Positions 59,833 to 64,000 of a stretch of DNA of 64,000 bases are shown in pieces. Source of the stretch: JBDHTQ01 sp039808765. GTDB taxonomy: Bacteria; Pseudomonadota; Alphaproteobacteria; UBA2400. The stretch is taken from contig JBDHTQ010000010.1 in the NCBI GenBank assembly GCA_039808765.1, positions 12,418 to 76,417 of the forward strand, in the 5' to 3' direction. Under the pieces are notes generated by a model, which was given only the letters and a program-made list of their open reading frames with translations, ran no database searches and had not been told where the DNA came from. The position numbers were made by a program, and so were the translations under genes. Position 1 is the stretch's first letter. Each line of letters opens with the position of its first letter.

Positions 59833-62800
59833 ATGGCCAAAAGAATGCTGATTGACGCGACGCAGCCAGAAGAAACGCGCGTTGCCGTCATCGATGGAAA
59901 CCGTTTGGATGAACTCGATTTTGAGATCGATAGCCGGAAACAACTCAAAGGAAACATCTATTTAGCAAAGGTAACGCGGGTTGAACCCTCGCTTCAGGCC
60001 TGTTTTGTAGATTACGGCGGGAACCGACATGGTTTTCTCGCATTTGCTGAAATTCACCCAGATTATTATCGCATCCCAGTTGCGGATAAAGAGAAACTCT
60101 TGGAGCTTGAACGTGAGCTGGAACGTGAAGAGGCTGAACGCGAAGAAGCAGAAGAAGCGGCGGCGCTTGCCCGGCTAGCGCGGGAAGCACAACGAGAGGC
60201 CCAAGGTGAAGGTGGTACTGATTTTAACCCAGAATCTTCGTCAATCATTCCACCAATCCTTTTTAAGGAAGATGAAAATCAGTTCGCGTTAACATCCGTT
60301 AGCTACGATGAGGGGGTTATCCCCACGGGTGTAGAAACCAGCTTAACCCCACCGGTCACCACTGAAACGACGCTCAGCCCACTCTCATCTCTCGAGATTC
60401 AGCCGGAGTTTTTTAACCTGGAAGAAGTAACAGGCCTGCCTCCGCAACGTCCCGCACTCCTAGATGTCGATGATGAGCACGCTTTTGTAGAAATATCCGC
60501 ACCGCGTCTCTTTGATGATGAAGTTGATACAAAAGCTGCTCTGTCTGAAGGGGATCACCATGACTCTTTAAACTCCGCAGCAAAAGATGAAAGCGAATTG
60601 GGGGGTGGGCCAACGCAAACAACGACTCCGGAAGAAAGCGAAGAAGATGCGGATCGTCGTCGCTTTGCCCGTCGCCGCGCTGCACTTTTGCGTCAATACA
60701 AAATTCAGGAAGTGATTAAGCGCAATCAAATCCTCCTTATTCAAGTGGTAAAAGAAGAGCGCGGGAACAAAGGCGCCGCCCTAACCACCTACCTTTCTCT
60801 CGCCGGTCGTTACTGTGTGCTCATGCCCAACACCAACCGCGGTGGAGGCGTTTCTCGTAAGATTAATTCCGTGGAAGAGCGTCGACGGATGAAGTCGTTG
60901 CTTTCTCAACTCTCCTTGCCGGAAGGAATGTCGGTTATCCTGCGCACAGCTGGTCTTGAACGCAGCAAGAGCGATATTAAGCGCGATCTTGAATACGTCA
61001 TGCGCCTTTGGGATAGCATCCGCGAAAAAACACTCAATTCTACAGCCCCTTCCCTCATTCATGAGGAAGCAAACTTGATCCGCCGCGCTGTGCGTGATCT
61101 TTACTCACGTGATGTTGCCGAGATTCAGGTTGAAGGTGATTCCGGTTACCAAATGGCTAAAGAGTTTATGCGCATGATTATGCCGTCTGCCGCACGACGC
61201 GTTCATCATTATCGTGATCCGGCGGTACCACTGTTTGTTCGTTATCGGATTGAAAGTCAAATTGAAGCACTTTACACAACGTCGGTGACCCTTAAATCGG
61301 GGGGATATATCGTCATTAATCAGACTGAAGCGCTGGTGGCAATTGACGTAAACTCAGGCCGTTCAACCCGCGAACGCAATATCGAAGAAACAGCGCTCCG
61401 CACCAACCTTGAAGCGGCAGATGAAATCGCCCGCCAGTTACGCTTGCGCGATTTGGCCGGGCTGATTGTTGTTGACTTTATTGACATGGAAGACCCGCGC
61501 CACAACGCTCAAGTTGAGCGCAAAATGCGCGATGCCATGAAGAATGATCGCGCCCGTATTCAAATTGGTCGCATCTCAATGTTCGGGCTGCTGGAATTAT
61601 CGCGGCAACGCCTTCGTCCTTCGTTGATAGAAACCAATTTCAGCCCATGTAAATCCTGTGGCGGAATTGGTCACACGCGCAGCGTTGAAAGTGCTGCTTT
61701 GCATGTTTTGCGCACAATTGAAGAAGAAGGACTACAGCAAAAAGCCAGTGAAATTGCTGTAAACGTTGCAGATGATGTTGCGCTTTATTTGCTCAACCAC
61801 AAACGAGAAGCAATCAGTGATATCGAACGCCGTTACGGTATTAAGATCTACATTCATGCGGAAAGCGACCTGTTAAGCGGTGAGCTTAAGATTGACCGTC
61901 TTAAAGCGCGGCAACCCGGTGAGTTCAAGTTCCCTGAAGCCCCGCCCCCGCTTCTCGAAGAAGAAGATATTGCGGATGATGAGCTTGATACCGACGAAGA
62001 TGATTCAGAATCTGCGACAACGGATTCTTCCGATGATCTTATAGAAAATGAAACTGAAGAAGGAACGACGACAAATCAGCCTCGCGCGCCGCGTCACGGC
62101 CGGTACGATCGCCGTAACCGTCGGGGTGGAGAAAAATCCTCTTATCCTGACATGTCACAACCCGGTGCCCCGCAGCCGGAAATGCCAACAACGCCGGTAC
62201 TCCTAAAAAATCCTGAGACAGAATCCTCGATTGATGGGGACTTGCAACCCGAAAACCTGCCTCTGCCTGAAGATGGCTCAGGTTCATATGTACCTCTTAC
62301 GGCTCATGGGATGGAGACCACAGGTGAGGAAGAAAACGGTGATCCACGACGCCGTCGGCGTGGCCGCCGTGGCGGGCGTGGTCGCAGCCGCTCTAACCGA
62401 TCCAATAATGGTGGTCAAGAGAACGTCAATGAGGGTCATGACAATAACATGCCTGCTTACGTGTCATCACAGCCAACAGGTGAGTCTGCGGCAAACGGTA
62501 ATACGATTGATCGCCCCTCCCATGAAAATGGCAACCAAGCTCAGCAGGACCGCCATGCACGTGGTCGTGCGCGTTGGGAAGAAAAGAAGAATGCCAGACG
62601 TGCAGCTGCTCAGTCGCAAAACCAGCAGGCCCCTGTAGCCCAGCCCCCTGCACATGTCAGTTCGTCTCAAGAACCTTCACGATCTGCAACATCAACAGGA
62701 CACGGCAACTCCCCTAGCTTAAATCAGGGTGGCACCACGGCAAATGGTGGAATAAAAATTCTAACCGAGATCAGAGCAAGAAGTACGCCTCCGGCAGCGC

Positions 62801-62967
62801 CCTCTCATGCTTCCGGGGGGCATACACATGCTTCTCATACACATGCCTCGATAGAGAAACCGCACCCTTTGTCAAGTGATCAAGGATCGCTAGCGGGAAC
62901 AGCAACTTCATCCGATGACAAACCGAAATCGGGATGGTGGAAACGCCTTATTCGTTCGACAACCTAA
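59833..62967 (+). CDS. rne: Ribonuclease E
   Basis: 1044 residues from ATG 59833 (MAKRMLIDATQPEETRVAV). Essential endonuclease that starts mRNA decay and processes rRNA/tRNA. The S1 domain is split: its first half ends near residue 82 and resumes near 289 (YKIQEVIKRNQILL), with about 205 acidic and coiled-coil residues between. Catalytic Asp near 505 (VAIDVNSGRSTRE) and in VVDFIDMED; zinc-link cysteines 606 and 609 (CKSCGG). The C-terminal third is disordered scaffold, Arg-rich (DPRRRRRGRRGGRGRS) and ends in GWWKRLIRS, a conserved alphaproteobacterial tip. Confidence 0.95.
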   Translation: MAKRMLIDATQPEETRVAVIDGNRLDELDFEIDSRKQLKGNIYLAKVTRVEPSLQACFVDYGGNRHGFLAFAEIHPDYYRIPVADKEKLLELERELEREEAEREEAEEAAALARLAREAQREAQGEGGTDFNPESSSIIPPILFKEDENQFALTSVSYDEGVIPTGVETSLTPPVTTETTLSPLSSLEIQPEFFNLEEVTGLPPQRPALLDVDDEHAFVEISAPRLFDDEVDTKAALSEGDHHDSLNSAAKDESELGGGPTQTTTPEESEEDADRRRFARRRAALLRQYKIQEVIKRNQILLIQVVKEERGNKGAALTTYLSLAGRYCVLMPNTNRGGGVSRKINSVEERRRMKSLLSQLSLPEGMSVILRTAGLERSKSDIKRDLEYVMRLWDSIREKTLNSTAPSLIHEEANLIRRAVRDLYSRDVAEIQVEGDSGYQMAKEFMRMIMPSAARRVHHYRDPAVPLFVRYRIESQIEALYTTSVTLKSGGYIVINQTEALVAIDVNSGRSTRERNIEETALRTNLEAADEIARQLRLRDLAGLIVVDFIDMEDPRHNAQVERKMRDAMKNDRARIQIGRISMFGLLELSRQRLRPSLIETNFSPCKSCGGIGHTRSVESAALHVLRTIEEEGLQQKASEIAVNVADDVALYLLNHKREAISDIERRYGIKIYIHAESDLLSGELKIDRLKARQPGEFKFPEAPPPLLEEEDIADDELDTDEDDSESATTDSSDDLIENETEEGTTTNQPRAPRHGRYDRRNRRGGEKSSYPDMSQPGAPQPEMPTTPVLLKNPETESSIDGDLQPENLPLPEDGSGSYVPLTAHGMETTGEEENGDPRRRRRGRRGGRGRSRSNRSNNGGQENVNEGHDNNMPAYVSSQPTGESAANGNTIDRPSHENGNQAQQDRHARGRARWEEKKNARRAAAQSQNQQAPVAQPPAHVSSSQEPSRSATSTGHGNSPSLNQGGTTANGGIKILTEIRARSTPPAAPSHASGGHTHASHTHASIEKPHPLSSDQGSLAGTATSSDDKPKSGWWKRLIRSTT

Positions 62968-62972
62968 GTGTT

Positions 62973-63001
62973 AGCGCTGAGAGATTGATTCTTTCAGCGC
63001 T
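62973..63001 (+). terminator. rne: Terminator of rne
   Basis: AGCGCTGA/TCAGCGCT stem with a partially paired interior loop (GAGATTGATTCTT), followed by TTATTTTT. Confidence 0.75.
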
Positions 63002-63106
63002 TTATTTTTGGATTTTCTGATTTTTTTCCGTATTAAGCTATGGTTCAGGAATCCTTATCGCTTGAATATCATTATAGAAAACTGTGTGTACGATTTATTT
63101 TTTCGC

Positions 63107-63212
63107 TTAGAGCAAATCCAAAAAAGATGGAATCGACGAGACCATCTTTGACGACGTATTTGCGTTAAAAGAATGAAACAGAGCGCGTCTGTCTTTGGGA
63201 GATGCGCTCTAA
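63107..63212 (+). repeat. Dispersed two-hairpin repeat, copy B (best preserved)
   Basis: 106 bp bounded by inverted ends TTAGAGC...GCTCTAA. First hairpin: outer GCAAAT/ATTTGC and inner AAGATGG/CCATCTT. Second hairpin: GAGCGCGTCT with AGATGCGCTC. Flanked by TA at both ends, consistent with TA target duplication. Matches copies A and C. Confidence 0.88.
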
Positions 63213-63317
63213 AAGTTTCCTTAATTAACGCCATTTCAGAGAATGAACTGGATTAATTAAACAATCAAATGATGTCCTTTAAACGCCGTTTAGACTTTTA
63301 AAATATTTTCTGCTAGC

Positions 63318-63839
63318 ATGATACTCATGCTTTACAATACATCTGCTCCTGATTTTCCTGACTATATCGACGACAAGTATTCTCATCTCTCAACGCTTCA
63401 TCTTCCTACATTTGCCGGAATGTTGAAAACGGACGGTCCTTACGGCAGTGTCATTGCATCTGGCCCCTCTTCAGGACACACGCATGCGCGATGCGATAAA
63501 GACCTTGATCCTGAAATCTTTCTCGAAATTCTAGAGTGGACGATCAAGAACAGTGATCACATTCAGGCCCTTTTATTGCCTGTGCTTTTAAAACAATATA
63601 CAAACGCACAAAACATGTGGCTTGAAGATAATCCCGAAAGATTTCCTGTCATTTGTGAACCTGAGGAAGTAAAAACACTTTGTGGCCTCGTGGTTATTAA
63701 TATCAAGGGCTATACCGATGATGGGCAACCTGCATTTGGCATTGAATTGGGTTGTGAATGGGATCAAGAACACGGCGCAGGCGTTCTTTTTGTTGGTCTT
63801 CAGGTGATAAAATCTGGTTACGCGGATATTTTATATTAG
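63318..63839 (+). CDS. Unknown protein, DUF6985-like
   Basis: 173 residues from ATG 63318 (or Met at 63327); no clear RBS. The C-terminal part (VVINIKGYTDDGQPAFGIEL, GCEWDQEHGAGVLF, VIKSGYADI) resembles the DUF6985/DUF2262-type domain, recognised by the G-C-x-WD-x-EHG pattern and a terminal G-x-AD. Such domains occur among immunity-like and poorly characterised proteins. No toxin gene is adjacent in the window. Its stop codon TAG is made of the first bases of the IS630-type end, so the natural C-terminus may have been altered. Confidence 0.5.
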   Translation: MILMLYNTSAPDFPDYIDDKYSHLSTLHLPTFAGMLKTDGPYGSVIASGPSSGHTHARCDKDLDPEIFLEILEWTIKNSDHIQALLLPVLLKQYTNAQNMWLEDNPERFPVICEPEEVKTLCGLVVINIKGYTDDGQPAFGIELGCEWDQEHGAGVLFVGLQVIKSGYADILY

Positions 63840-64000
63840 AGCATTTTAAAACAAAGTTTGCGCATAGCCTGAGTGAGCAAAGAGGTTGGAGCATTCGGTT
63901 GGAGTGAAGGTCGGGAGCAGGCTGGCGATGGTAGCCCAGAGGGTCTCGACTGTTCTGGCTGCGGCCTTGCGCAGATGAGCTTTGAGTTTGGAGAAGGCCT
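63836..64000 (-). mobile_element. End of an IS630-family insertion sequence
   Basis: Starts TTAGAGCATTTTAAAAC at 63836 and continues beyond the window. It contains the C-terminal end of a transposase gene. Insertion next to TA is the family habit. Confidence 0.7.
63846..64000 (-). CDS. IS630-family transposase, C-terminal part (runs off window)
   Basis: 51 complete codons reading leftward from the right edge to a TAA at 63846-63848. The product ends AFSKLKAHLRKAAARTVE, LWATIASLLPTFTPTEC, then SNLFAHSGYAQTLF. This matches the well-known IS630 C-terminus (KAHLRKAA.RT, TP.EC.N.F...GY). The catalytic DDE residues are outside the window, so activity cannot be judged. Confidence 0.85.
   Translation of the reverse strand, partial: AFSKLKAHLRKAAARTVETLWATIASLLPTFTPTECSNLFAHSGYAQTLF

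Larger units (their letters stand above)
62968..63317. other. Intergenic region after rne with repeat copy B
   Basis: 350 nt. It holds the rne terminator (62973-63001), repeat copy B (63107-63212) and two TTAATTAA palindromes about 24 nt apart (near 63221 and 63253). No gene seen. Confidence 0.6.

Noticed and set aside
1..64000. CRISPR arrays, prophage, rRNA operon
   Set aside because: No regularly spaced short repeats, no phage structural genes and no rRNA sequence were found on either strand.

Overview
This window is a chromosomal segment of an alphaproteobacterium of moderate, slightly AT-rich composition. The assignment rests on several lineage-typical arrangements: the split F0 operon atpI-atpB-atpE-atpF'-atpF; the three-gene transhydrogenase pntAA-pntAB-pntB; a GapR (DUF2312) nucleoid protein; a DivL-like kinase with tyrosine in place of the phospho-accepting histidine; the acpS-lepB-rnc-era cluster; map-radC; a phasin; and a long RNase E with an insertion inside its S1 domain. 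I cannot place it to order from sequence alone. Three chemoreceptors imply a motile, free-living or facultative lifestyle. Most of the window is ordinary housekeeping DNA with few mobile sequences.

Layout. 1-6.5 kb (minus strand) holds envelope functions: a GT4 glycosyltransferase running off the left end, a Sel1-repeat lipoprotein, an unknown helical-toroid-like protein, accD, and a tightly overlapping PAP2 phosphatase / ArnT-like GT83 / LAB_N cassette that looks like lipid A or lipid-carrier glycan modification. 6.6-8 kb has tRNA-Pro(GGG) and small unknown genes, followed by htpG. 10-14.3 kb is an orphan-rich block with two unknown proteins downstream of an ABC exporter. 14.3-17.2 kb has a soluble PAS-PAS chemoreceptor and a lone periplasmic binding protein. 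17.4-19.8 kb is the ATP synthase F0 operon. 20-25 kb has gapR, a secreted unknown protein, a SPOR-tailed D,D-carboxypeptidase, 5-formyl-THF cyclo-ligase, 6S RNA and zapA.

25-37 kb carries a nitronate monooxygenase-like gene, two orphans, the DivL-like kinase with mltA and an Smr gene, and the transhydrogenase operon. 37-50 kb carries rplM-rpsI, an amidase-2-like protein, acpS-lepB-rnc-era, rnr, a MidA/NDUFAF7-type methyltransferase, lgt, an I78-type inhibitor, and ybjN-proC with a TetR-like gene. 50-64 kb carries a phasin, two membrane chemoreceptors, hisA without its usual neighbours, a HIT protein, radC, map, a CinA-like protein, rne, and a DUF6985-like orphan abutted by the end of an IS630-family element cut by the window edge.

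The most notable non-coding signal is a family of about 106 bp repeats, present three times (19.8, 33.0 and 63.1 kb). Each is built from two hairpins and begins TTAGAGCA, the same eight bases that mark the end of the IS630-type element. They look like non-autonomous miniature elements and resemble the mosaic palindromic repeats known from rhizobia. I did not find a CRISPR array, prophage, or an obvious new defence system. The best candidates for undescribed biology are the ABC-exporter/orphan block (10.1-14.3 kb) and the repeat family.
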